A stretch of DNA of 5,110 nucleotides from Bacteroidota bacterium. Its GTDB lineage: Bacteria; Bacteroidota; Ignavibacteria; SZUA-365. The stretch covers positions 1 to 5,110 of the forward strand of contig JAGTUW010000099.1 of assembly GCA_018224345.1 (NCBI GenBank). Direction: 5' to 3'. Below the pieces are notes generated by a model. The model made no database searches, was not told the origin of the DNA, and worked only from the letters and a program-made list of their open reading frames with translations. Positions 1 through 5,110 of the stretch are shown one piece after another; the stretch's first letter is position 1, and the number at the start of each line of letters is the position of its first letter. A program made the position numbers and the translations under genes.

Positions 1-372
1 CATCATGTGAAAATCGCGATACGGCTGAAACAGGATGCGGCAGAAACTGAAGCGCCATGGCTCCACGAGCTGTCGCTCGAGCCAGGCGAGTTCCTCCGGA
101 CTCCGCCGTCGCACTGCGTCATGGCCGCGATACTTTCGTATCAGGCCTTTTCTTCGGAAGAGCCGGAAGGCAATGTACTGTGGGGTAATATGTTCAAACC
201 ACTCCGGCGGCATTTCCTCGACGATACTGCGAAAGGCTTCGAGCCCGCGAATCAGATCCCGGATCGCATTGTCTCTCTGTTCGCAATATTCGATGAGAAA
301 GCCGTCGACAAGTGACTCCGTGTACCTGCTGTTCATGAGAAGGCGATGTTCGAGGGCGCGAAAATCCGTCAT
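1..372 (-). CDS. Conserved-looking protein of unknown function, 5' part (gene continues past the left edge)
   Basis: An open frame of 124 codons runs from ATG at 372 to the window edge without a stop, so the protein is C-terminally incomplete here. The start is supported by GGAG at 378-381 (minus strand), 5 bases before the ATG. The product begins MTDFRALEHRLLMNSRYTES and is rich in charged and aromatic residues. Recognisable blocks are a helical stretch around residues 25-53 (EYCEQRDNAIRDLIRGLEAF), EMPPEWFEHITPQYIAFRLFRR at about 53-74, and PWRFSFCRI at about 105-113. There is no signal peptide or membrane segment, so it is probably cytoplasmic. The composition looks like a real soluble protein, unlike the Arg/Ser/His-rich frames opposite it. 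The W-R-F-S-F block vaguely recalls the middle of some SEC-C-motif proteins of Bacteroidota, but this is from memory and weak; no function is assigned. It diverges from the relic starting near 379. Confidence 0.78.
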   Translation of the reverse strand, partial: MTDFRALEHRLLMNSRYTESLVDGFLIEYCEQRDNAIRDLIRGLEAFRSIVEEMPPEWFEHITPQYIAFRLFRRKGLIRKYRGHDAVRRRSPEELAWLERQLVEPWRFSFCRILFQPYRDFHMM

Positions 373-377
373 GATGA

Positions 378-381
378 CTCC
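378..381 (-). promoter_or_regulatory. Ribosome binding site of the left-edge gene
   Basis: GGAG on the minus strand lies 5 bases before the ATG at 372. It fixes the start of the left-edge gene and lies at the very edge of the recognisable ADP-ribosylglycohydrolase relic. Confidence 0.6.
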
Positions 382-1000
382 GTGATCGTGCGGGAAGCGC
401 TGCCGATATCTGCGGCAATGCCTCCAATATCGCAATCCGGCGGCAATGATGCCACAAATCCCCTTTGCCGTTGCGGGAAAGATGCAGATCCTGGGCGCGA
501 TGTGCATCATACGATGAACGTTGAGGGTGACCGTTTTCCGGTTTTATTACGAACTGACGACAATGTTTTTCATCCGCGACCTGCCGATCATCGAGCGCCT
601 CGAGTGGACAAGGCAGGTCAGCGCAATTACGTACGGTCACATTCGATCGGTGATCCCCTGCTTCTATTATCTGGAATACGCGCGACTGCTTCTGCAGGGC
701 ATCGCGGAGAGGGATGCATACCTGCAACTGCAGAGCGACCTCGCCCCTTCCTCGGCGCCAGCGGTATCGGAAAATCGGAGATCCGGGAATTCGAACGACT
801 TCTTGCCGGAGACATCACTTCACTTCCGGATTATGACATCGAGAGCGGCGTCTACGTCCTGCACACATTCGAAGCATCCATCCGGTGTCTGTTTACAACG
901 GAAAGCTACCGTGACGCAGTGCCGATGGCTGTCAATCTCGGCAATATTCAATAACTCGGGGTAGACCAAGGTTGCGGCACGATGACCGCTTGTCTGGACA
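379..1000 (+). pseudogene. Decayed ADP-ribosylglycohydrolase (DraG/ARH family) gene, 3' part only
   Basis: Family-like segments appear in family order but in different frames. Frame 1, about 382-450, gives VREAL...MPPISQSGGNDATN, matching the TREA...PP..AGGND.SNGNGSLMR region. Frame 2, about 482-514, gives MQILGAMCIIR (the LMRILP region), followed by TGA at 515-517. Frame 2, about 570-740, gives FIRDLPIIERLEWTRQVSAI, then TYGHIRSVIPCFYYLEYARL, matching the ITHGH...FYYLEFA region with Tyr in place of the first His. Frame 1, about 750-945, gives FERLLAGDITSLPDYDIESG, then VYVLHTFEASIRCL and AVNLG. The following DTDT metal-binding motif is destroyed, with a stop at 952-954; vestiges may continue to about 1000 (gttgcggc, atgaccgcttgtctgg). 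The N-terminal half, including the SDD metal ligands, is absent. The family removes ADP-ribose from proteins through a two-metal centre; this copy cannot be active. Family assignment rests on recalled consensus but several blocks agree. Confidence 0.82.
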
Positions 1001-1062
1001 GCGTTCGGATTGATGAGCACGCTCAACGATTTACGAGTTGTCAGTATGCACAATAGCTTCCA

Positions 1063-1917
1063 TCAACGCACAACCACCAACTTTCGAACAACTTCCTCAT
1101 GTCCGGTACTGATTCGCAAGTAATAGGTGCCGCTGGGCAAGCCTGTGAGATCAAAACATCCTGTCTGTCTTTCGTGACCGTGTACTTCTCTCACATCGAC
1201 CAATCTACCTTCCGTCGAATGGACGAGAATCACGAAAGAATCCGACGCTCCCGTGATTTCGTAATACACGAGGTTATTTGTGGGATTCGGATACCAGGAA
1301 ACCCTCAAATCAGGTGCGACCATGATTTGCTCGGCATATATAACATCAGGACAATCGTCGTGGATATCGTCCTGCCTTTCCGGGCAGTAAATTTTCTGAA
1401 CTGCACATCTCATGTAGCAGGTAATGGATACTGCATTGTAATTGTCCGAAGTGTACTTAGGATACATGATCTCCCGTTTGTACGCATCACTCCCGTTTGG
1501 CCATGATGCCTCATCCGAACAGGCGGTGATGTGCGCGAGACCGAGGAGATGACCGAGTTCATGGAGCAGTACCCGTCGCAAGTCTATGCATTGGTCTGCA
1601 GTGAGATAATACGATGGACCAGGACAGTTGAATGAAAAACACTTTTTCCTGAACGGGAATGATTTATTCCCTCTAGTGTTGTCATCCGACATGTTCAGCT
1701 CAAGTATATACGGGATACGGTTTCCCAGCTCATCATTATATCCACCAATCAGACGTCCATCCCACTGTGTCTGACCGGCATTGATGAATGCCTGTAATAA
1801 AACAACCTGATAAATATTATCACAGTCACCCGGTCCCTCATAGGTCAGCAGATCGCTTCCGCACGCGCTCCGAATTTCCGATGTCACAGCGCTCAATATA
1901 TTCGAAAAACCAGACAT
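1063..1917 (-). CDS. Metzincin (matrixin-like) metalloprotease with T9SS type A sorting domain, 3' part of a frameshifted gene
   Basis: This 284-codon frame carries the zinc-binding motif HELGHLLGLAH at residues 119-129, where three His bind zinc and Glu120 is the catalytic base. REIMYP at 148-153 follows, a Met-turn as in metzincins of the M10/matrixin type. From about residue 204 to the end is a T9SS type A sorting domain: WYPNPTNN, then DLTGLPSGTYYLRIS, then VVRKLVVVR. Such domains direct proteins across the outer membrane after Sec export, so an N-terminal signal peptide is required, yet this frame has none. The ATG at 1917 has no ribosome binding site and directly follows an in-frame TAG at 1921-1923. 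The missing signal peptide is in the preceding, 25-base-overlapping frame, so the two are best read as one gene of roughly 403 residues broken near 1905-1909. Eleven cysteines suggest a disulfide-stabilised extracellular protein. The substrate is unknown. Confidence 0.88.
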   Translation of the reverse strand: MSGFSNILSAVTSEIRSACGSDLLTYEGPGDCDNIYQVVLLQAFINAGQTQWDGRLIGGYNDELGNRIPYILELNMSDDNTRGNKSFPFRKKCFSFNCPGPSYYLTADQCIDLRRVLLHELGHLLGLAHITACSDEASWPNGSDAYKREIMYPKYTSDNYNAVSITCYMRCAVQKIYCPERQDDIHDDCPDVIYAEQIMVAPDLRVSWYPNPTNNLVYYEITGASDSFVILVHSTEGRLVDVREVHGHERQTGCFDLTGLPSGTYYLRISTGHEEVVRKLVVVR

Positions 1918-2273
1918 GAACTAGCTCTGTATGCCTGCTCATCAGGCAAAAAATCATCAGCTTCGCACCAGGCACGTGGGTATCCAAGGGTTGGATGAAA
2001 AAGTCTGCCAACTAACATCGTTTCGAGAAAACATATACCCAATGGAATACGACCCATGGCGCTGTACAACTTCGAATACGAAGCAGGATTGTCTGATGAG
2101 AATTCCTCGAGTACCGGGTATCCGTTCGCATCGTACACTATCGCGTTCAGCACATCAGTCTTGAATTTGAGATAGCAATACTTGTACCCGTAATCATCGC
2201 ATCTCGTGTGTTGCGCCGATGCCGAAATACATAGTAATATAATACCTGCAATAATGCCGCATGACTGTTTCAT
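1893..2273 (-). CDS. Signal peptide and N-terminal region of the frameshifted T9SS metalloprotease
   Basis: A 126-codon frame starts at ATG 2273 with GGAGAG at 2281-2286, 7 bases upstream. The start overlaps the previous gene's stop as ATGA, typical of translational coupling. Residues 1-20 (MKQSCGIIAGIILLCISASA) form a Sec signal peptide with probable cleavage before Gln21. The mature part has five cysteines and no domain I recognise. The frame ends with LVFRIY and TGA at 1893-1895. If one base is added in the run of five T (minus strand) at 1905-1909, it continues ...ASSCLVFSNILSAVTSEIRS into the protease frame, giving a plausible helix and a complete exported protease. Alone it would be a small secreted protein, which cannot be excluded. 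An indel mutation or an assembly error are both possible causes. Confidence 0.8.
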   Translation of the reverse strand: MKQSCGIIAGIILLCISASAQHTRCDDYGYKYCYLKFKTDVLNAIVYDANGYPVLEEFSSDNPASYSKLYSAMGRIPLGICFLETMLVGRLFHPTLGYPRAWCEADDFLPDEQAYRASSCLVFRIY

Positions 2274-3238
2274 ATTCTGTCTCTCCGCTGTAGCAAGGCA
2301 TTCTTCCATCCGAGAATCATGTCCTTCGCCTGTTCGTATGTCAGCGACTCCGTGACTCCGAAAATCGAGTGATCTCCGTGGAGATATCCGGATGCATCGA
2401 TTTCGAATACATGCGAAGCGCCGATTATCCAATAGCAGAGCTGCAATTCTTCCCGGCAGGTAATCTTGACCGCATCAAGAAACACGAGATACTCCTTCCC
2501 TTCGACGAGAAAATCATGACGTATCGTATTGTACAACTCGGAGTCGGGAGAAGTATGATCCGGCACAGTCGACCAGACGTTCCAGTTCACGTACACGACC
2601 GGATACTGTATTCCATCCATTTCGACTCGTCCGAAATTCGTCTCCTCTCCCAGCAGGCAATCCATAACCACACCGCGCGCGCACCAGTGTCCGGTGTATC
2701 CACCAATAATTTCAAATCCATTGTACCCGCTGTCGGAACGCATTTCCACATTGTACACGTGTATTCTGTATATGCCTCCGTCCGCGTCGAATATCTTCCA
2801 TTGATTGCTGTCGGGTTCGCCGAATCGGTTGTAGTACTCCTCCTGCAGTACTGCCAATGCGAGATGCGGCGTCGTGACATAATCATCTCCCCTGGTGTAT
2901 GATCCGTCCCACCAGTAGTGATGAAGCAGCAGAGGATTGTAATCATGTGCAAAGACAAAATTACAATACCCCAACCAGAGAGAGTCGTCCGACAGCCTGC
3001 TCAAGCTGTCGCGAATCGTTTCCGGTGTTGCGCTTCTGCATACGGAATCGACGAGTATGTAGGAATTGGCAACATACCACGGCATGTCCGGCGTCAGGGG
3101 TGGATAGCGGCCGACATACGTCGTTGATACAACTTCGCACGAATCCTCCTCGACATGCAGGATGAACGGGGTTTGTGCCGATACACGCGTCAGTACAGAC
3201 ATTGCGATCACGAGGCATGAAATTACGAGCGTTTTCAT
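2270..3238 (-). CDS. Exported cysteine-containing protein of unknown function, 322 residues
   Basis: The start at ATG 3238 was chosen because AAGGAAG (3247-3253) lies 8 bases upstream and the product then begins with a clear Sec signal peptide, MKTLVISCLVIAMSVLTRVS followed by Ala, with probable cleavage before Gln22. The open frame extends further upstream to 3421, but that would bury the signal peptide and overlap the preceding gene. The mature part is acidic and rich in Tyr and Trp (for example HHYWWDGSYTRGDDY at 106-120), with seven cysteines (34, 67, 92, 186, 194, 261, 268). It looks like a mainly beta extracellular or periplasmic protein. No T9SS sorting domain is seen at its end (LLQRRDRI), nor a lipobox. 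Its TGA overlaps the ATG of the metalloprotease gene by ATGA, so the two are probably made together. I recognise no family. Partner, inhibitor or chaperone of the protease are possible roles, suggested only by this coupling. Confidence 0.85.
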   Translation of the reverse strand: MKTLVISCLVIAMSVLTRVSAQTPFILHVEEDSCEVVSTTYVGRYPPLTPDMPWYVANSYILVDSVCRSATPETIRDSLSRLSDDSLWLGYCNFVFAHDYNPLLLHHYWWDGSYTRGDDYVTTPHLALAVLQEEYYNRFGEPDSNQWKIFDADGGIYRIHVYNVEMRSDSGYNGFEIIGGYTGHWCARGVVMDCLLGEETNFGRVEMDGIQYPVVYVNWNVWSTVPDHTSPDSELYNTIRHDFLVEGKEYLVFLDAVKITCREELQLCYWIIGASHVFEIDASGYLHGDHSIFGVTESLTYEQAKDMILGWKNALLQRRDRI

Positions 3239-3246
3239 TTGTACCA

Positions 3247-3253
3247 CTTCCTT
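3247..3253 (-). promoter_or_regulatory. Ribosome binding site deciding the start of the 322-residue exported protein
   Basis: AAGGAAG on the minus strand is 8 bases before ATG 3238. It overlaps the TAA stop (3252-3254) of the thioredoxin-like gene, tying the two genes together and arguing against the longer open frame. Confidence 0.6.
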
Positions 3254-3677
3254 ATTCTGTGATGCTGTCCAGGAGTTCTTCCATCGCGAATGGCCATTTG
3301 TTGGAATACATGCTTGTGCGGCCGACTTCCACACCGCCGCTGAGCACGAGTACGTCGCCGGATACGATGCCGGCGTATCGTTTGGAAAATTCGTCATCGG
3401 GCCGTATGTACATGTGCGCATCGGCGACGGTCCGGAGATGTTTCTTGTACTCCTCGATGCGACTGGTCTTCAGGGCCACGAGGAAACGCACATTGTCCCG
3501 CTTGTTGTATGCATTCGCGTATGCGATGAACGCGAGTCTGCAGGATATGCAATCGTATATGCTCGTGTACAGAATGCATGTCACTTCCGCGTCCGTCTCC
3601 GGAAATGCTTCGCCGCTCCTGCACGTCCCGGCGACAAGGCATAAAAGCACCGCAAGCATTGTTGTTGTTCTTGACAT
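3252..3677 (-). CDS. Small exported thioredoxin-like protein with a CISC motif
   Basis: The product has 141 residues if started at ATG 3677, which has AGGTG at 3684-3688, 6 bases upstream. A GTG at 3686 would add three residues but overlaps that site. The N-terminus (MSRTTTMLAVLLCLVAG...) is a Sec signal, with a possible cleavage after GEA at 22-24; Cys19 is not in a good lipobox. The mature part has a thioredoxin-fold pattern: strand CILYTS at 34-39, then CISC at 43-46 starting a helix (RLAFIAYANAY), strand VRFLVAL at 63-69, DDEFSKRYAG at 94-103, and strand DVLVLSGG at 108-115. The CxxC and fold suggest a periplasmic thiol-disulfide role. The usual cis-proline before the DVLVL strand is not seen (sequence IVSGDVLVL), and no WCxxC context is present, so it is a divergent member or one with altered activity. 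It lies between the propeller and the cysteine-rich exported proteins, 9 bp and 13 bp from its neighbours. Confidence 0.8.
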   Translation of the reverse strand: MSRTTTMLAVLLCLVAGTCRSGEAFPETDAEVTCILYTSIYDCISCRLAFIAYANAYNKRDNVRFLVALKTSRIEEYKKHLRTVADAHMYIRPDDEFSKRYAGIVSGDVLVLSGGVEVGRTSMYSNKWPFAMEELLDSITE

Positions 3678-3683
3678 GGGTAT

Positions 3684-3688
3684 CACCT
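3684..3688 (-). promoter_or_regulatory. Ribosome binding site of the thioredoxin-like gene, embedded in the preceding stop codon
   Basis: AGGTG on the minus strand includes the last two bases of the TAG stop (3687-3689) of the propeller gene and lies 6 bases before ATG 3677. This supports ATG 3677 over GTG 3684-3686 and suggests translational coupling. Confidence 0.5.
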
Positions 3689-4838
3689 ACAACATCAATT
3701 GCTTGACGAAAAACACGTTTGATCGAACATAGAGCACCATAATTTCATCCGCTCCGGGACGTTCGGCGATGCATATTATATCTCCATCGATAAGATCGTT
3801 TATCCGGATGCTCTTCACTCTCTCGCCGTTCGAGAATCGGTAATACATCAGTTTCCCGTGATGTTCGTCTATGCGAACACCTGCGAGAAGTGAATATTCA
3901 CCTTCACGGATTCGGTTGAAATACAGTATACTATGGCTTTCGACACCTATCGTTTTCATCAGTGCGGGATCCACAATTGTCGTCTCGCCACCTCCTTTGC
4001 GGAGCTGCGCACTTTGAAGTGTTTTGTAATCCGTACACGAAAGCAGTTCCTCTCCGCAAATCCTGAGCATCAATTTTGGCAGGATCTGCCCTTCTTCGCG
4101 TACAAGTCCAATGCTTCCATCCGAAATTTCCTGCCGAACATCTGCTTCTATGTCGTGAAACATCATGTGATATGGTCTCGGTGACTGCGCTCCCTTCTCC
4201 TTTACCATGCAGAAAGCGACTCTACCTCCTGTCTCGTCGATGGCTGACGTAAACGGGATGTAATCGTCCAGCATTCCCCGCAGCAGCTTCAAACCGGTGA
4301 TTTCCGCTTTGTCAATATTGTAAAATACAAGAGCCACTGTCATTCCAATTCCGTAGAGAGGCTGTTTTCTGTCCACTCGCCATGGCCCCTTGACGTTCAC
4401 GACAAAGACAATGCTCTCCTCGGACAGAAAACGTGCCGTCTCGATTTCGTGTGGAACATTCATACTCCCACGTTCGAACGGCAAGTGATACACGTCCACA
4501 CCCGGTGAGGAGCCGTACTCGTATTTCACCGCTGCCTCGCCTTTGCGTGGATGAATGCGTTCCGGCAGTTCATCGCCCAGTACGTAGCAGTGCAGCAATG
4601 CACCTGTGGCACCGTCGTACACCGCGATGAAATCTCCTCTGTCGTTGTAAATCACAAAGCGGGTCCCACGAGGAGAAATAGCGACGACAGACCTCCGCGA
4701 TAAAGCGCCATGCTCCGGCTCCTCCAGAGCAATACCCACGCGAAGGTCTGAGGTCCGGGCAGGTCGATCACGTGAAAAAAGCAGACCGATGAGCAGACAG
4801 AAAAATGGAAAAATCAGTATAAACGCTACTCTTTTCAT
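3687..4838 (-). CDS. Membrane-anchored beta-propeller-like protein
   Basis: The product has 383 residues from ATG 4838. It begins with a positively charged end and one hydrophobic segment (residues 4-21, VAFILIFPFFCLLIGLLF) followed by SRDR. This is a signal anchor or uncleaved signal, placing the rest in the periplasm. The body is made of repeated beta-strand blocks such as VVAISPRGTRFVIYNDRGDF at 51-70 followed by IAVYDGATGALLHCY (71-85), ETARFLSEESIVFVVN (133-148), AIDETGGRVAFCMVK (199-213), HSILYFNRIREGEYSLLAGV (302-321) and ADEIMVLYVRSNVFFVKQLML (363-383). They resemble blades of WD40/quinoprotein-like or Bacteroidota 6-bladed propellers, but no exact family is recognised. Upstream of the ATG only a weak AGGTT-type site is seen. 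The frame stays open to 5099, but the longer versions run through a palindromic repeat and bury the signal anchor. It is the first gene of the four-gene operon; a scaffold or sensor role would be a guess. Confidence 0.78.
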   Translation of the reverse strand: MKRVAFILIFPFFCLLIGLLFSRDRPARTSDLRVGIALEEPEHGALSRRSVVAISPRGTRFVIYNDRGDFIAVYDGATGALLHCYVLGDELPERIHPRKGEAAVKYEYGSSPGVDVYHLPFERGSMNVPHEIETARFLSEESIVFVVNVKGPWRVDRKQPLYGIGMTVALVFYNIDKAEITGLKLLRGMLDDYIPFTSAIDETGGRVAFCMVKEKGAQSPRPYHMMFHDIEADVRQEISDGSIGLVREEGQILPKLMLRICGEELLSCTDYKTLQSAQLRKGGGETTIVDPALMKTIGVESHSILYFNRIREGEYSLLAGVRIDEHHGKLMYYRFSNGERVKSIRINDLIDGDIICIAERPGADEIMVLYVRSNVFFVKQLML

Positions 4839-4947
4839 CTGGCAACCTGTCGTTGATATGAAAGATGCTGATCGCTTGTACGCATTCCATGCCGATGTCA
4901 GCAACCTTGAATGCCCTGAAACGTCATCATGAAAAGAGGACAAGACC

Positions 4948-4978
4948 CGAATGTACCGAAGATCCGAACATTTTTCAA
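4948..4978 (-). promoter_or_regulatory. Candidate Bacteroidetes-type promoter for the operon
   Basis: On the minus strand, TTG (4976-4978) is followed after 20 bases by TACATTCG (4948-4955). The Bacteroidetes housekeeping consensus is TTTG, 19-21 bases, TAnnTTTG, so the -7 element has one mismatch and the -33 element lacks its first T. Transcription would start near 4941, leaving a leader of about 100 bases before ATG 4838. Short motifs like this occur by chance. Confidence 0.3.
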
Positions 4979-5015
4979 GCAGTTCCTTCCCTTCTGTGAC
5001 CATTGTCCACTGCCT

Positions 5016-5090
5016 GCCCCGTTGAAAACGGGGGCCTGCCCTGCCCGAGACGGACTGCCCCACCGCAGCGCAGCGAAGGCGTGGGGTGGT
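5016..5090. repeat. GC-rich double-palindrome element, probable dispersed intergenic repeat
   Basis: Two inverted repeats lie close together. The first is CCCCGTT (5017-5023), loop GAA, AACGGGG (5027-5033), a perfect 7-bp stem. The second is CCCCAC (5058-5063) with GTGGGG (5081-5086), a 6-bp stem around a loop containing gcagcgcagcgaag. Neither is followed by a T run on either strand, so they do not read as standard terminators. The composition is unlike the flanking sequence, and this pattern resembles dispersed intergenic repeats I associate with some Bacteroidota/Ignavibacteria genomes; only one copy is visible here. The rest of 4839-5110 holds no gene I can support. Confidence 0.45.
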
Positions 5091-5110
5091 TTCTCGCACT
5101 CCTCACTGCG

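Noticed and set aside
194..727. Minus-strand open frame of 177 codons
   Set aside because: It is rich in Arg, His, Ser and Gln with no motif, and it is opposite the relic and out of frame with the better minus-strand gene starting at 372.
346..954. Plus-strand open frame of 202 codons as an intact gene
   Set aside because: Only its middle-left and last third match the ADP-ribosylglycohydrolase family; the central part matches in another frame. It is a chance open frame across a frameshifted relic.
521..964. Plus-strand open frame of 147 codons as an intact gene
   Set aside because: Its first half is the middle of the same relic, and its second half is out-of-frame sequence. A stop at 515-517 separates it from the preceding relic block.
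1003..1062. Terminator after the metalloprotease
   Set aside because: The best inverted repeat (TGAGC/GCTCA near 1013-1024) has a 5-bp stem with a 2-base loop and no T run, so it is not convincing.
1900..1920. Programmed ribosomal or transcriptional slippage at the protease break
   Set aside because: The run is only five T on the coding strand, and the local sequence (CTGGTTTTTCGA) is not a canonical X XXY YYZ slippery heptamer. I saw no obvious stimulatory signal, so an indel is simpler.
3239..3421. Longer start of the 322-residue protein at 3421
   Set aside because: It would overlap the thioredoxin-like gene and bury a clean signal peptide; ATG 3238 has a good ribosome binding site.
3619..3660. 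Lipoprotein signal in the thioredoxin-like protein
   Set aside because: The residues before Cys19 (VAGT) and before Cys13 (AVLL) do not fit a normal lipobox.
5017..5033. Hairpin as a Rho-independent terminator
   Set aside because: No T run follows the stem on either strand.
4839..5099. N-terminal extension of the propeller gene to GTG 5099
   Set aside because: It would run through the palindromic element and place the hydrophobic anchor at residue 90. ATG 4838 gives a normal signal anchor.

Overview
The window most resembles a genome of the Bacteroidota/FCB group (Bacteroidetes, Ignavibacteria, Kapabacteria and relatives). The main reason is that the protein ending at 1063 on the minus strand finishes in a recognisable type A sorting domain of the type IX secretion system (T9SS), which is confined to that group. 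A candidate Bacteroidetes-style promoter and the run of exported single-copy proteins fit this, but the exact lineage cannot be told from the sequence. Everything that looks alive is on the minus strand.

Reading the minus strand from the right edge: about 5015-5090 holds a GC-rich palindromic element that looks like a dispersed intergenic repeat. About 4839-4980 is a leader with a weak promoter candidate. Then comes a tight four-gene operon (4838 down to 1063): a membrane-anchored beta-propeller-like protein; a small exported thioredoxin-like protein with a CISC motif; a 322-residue exported protein of no recognised family; and an exported metzincin-type metalloprotease with a T9SS sorting domain. 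Junctions are 9 bp, 13 bp and a 4-base ATGA overlap. The metalloprotease is split into two overlapping frames: the signal peptide and N-terminal region are in one, the HELGHLLGLAH catalytic motif and sorting domain in the other. This looks like a one-base loss near a run of five T (minus strand).

The left part (1-1062) has two items. The plus strand, about 379-1000, carries the decayed 3' part of an ADP-ribosylglycohydrolase (DraG-like) gene, readable only by switching frames, without its N-terminal half and without the C-terminal metal-binding Asp motif. On the minus strand, 372 to the window edge is an uninterrupted reading frame with a good ribosome binding site. It is the 5' part of a gene running off the left edge, and its start lies exactly where the relic begins.

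The working idea for the operon is a cell-envelope or secreted unit: a cysteine-rich secreted protease and a cysteine-rich exported partner, with a thioredoxin-fold protein that could handle their disulfides and an anchored propeller that could act as a scaffold. The shared operon and export signals are seen in the sequence; the joint function is inference.
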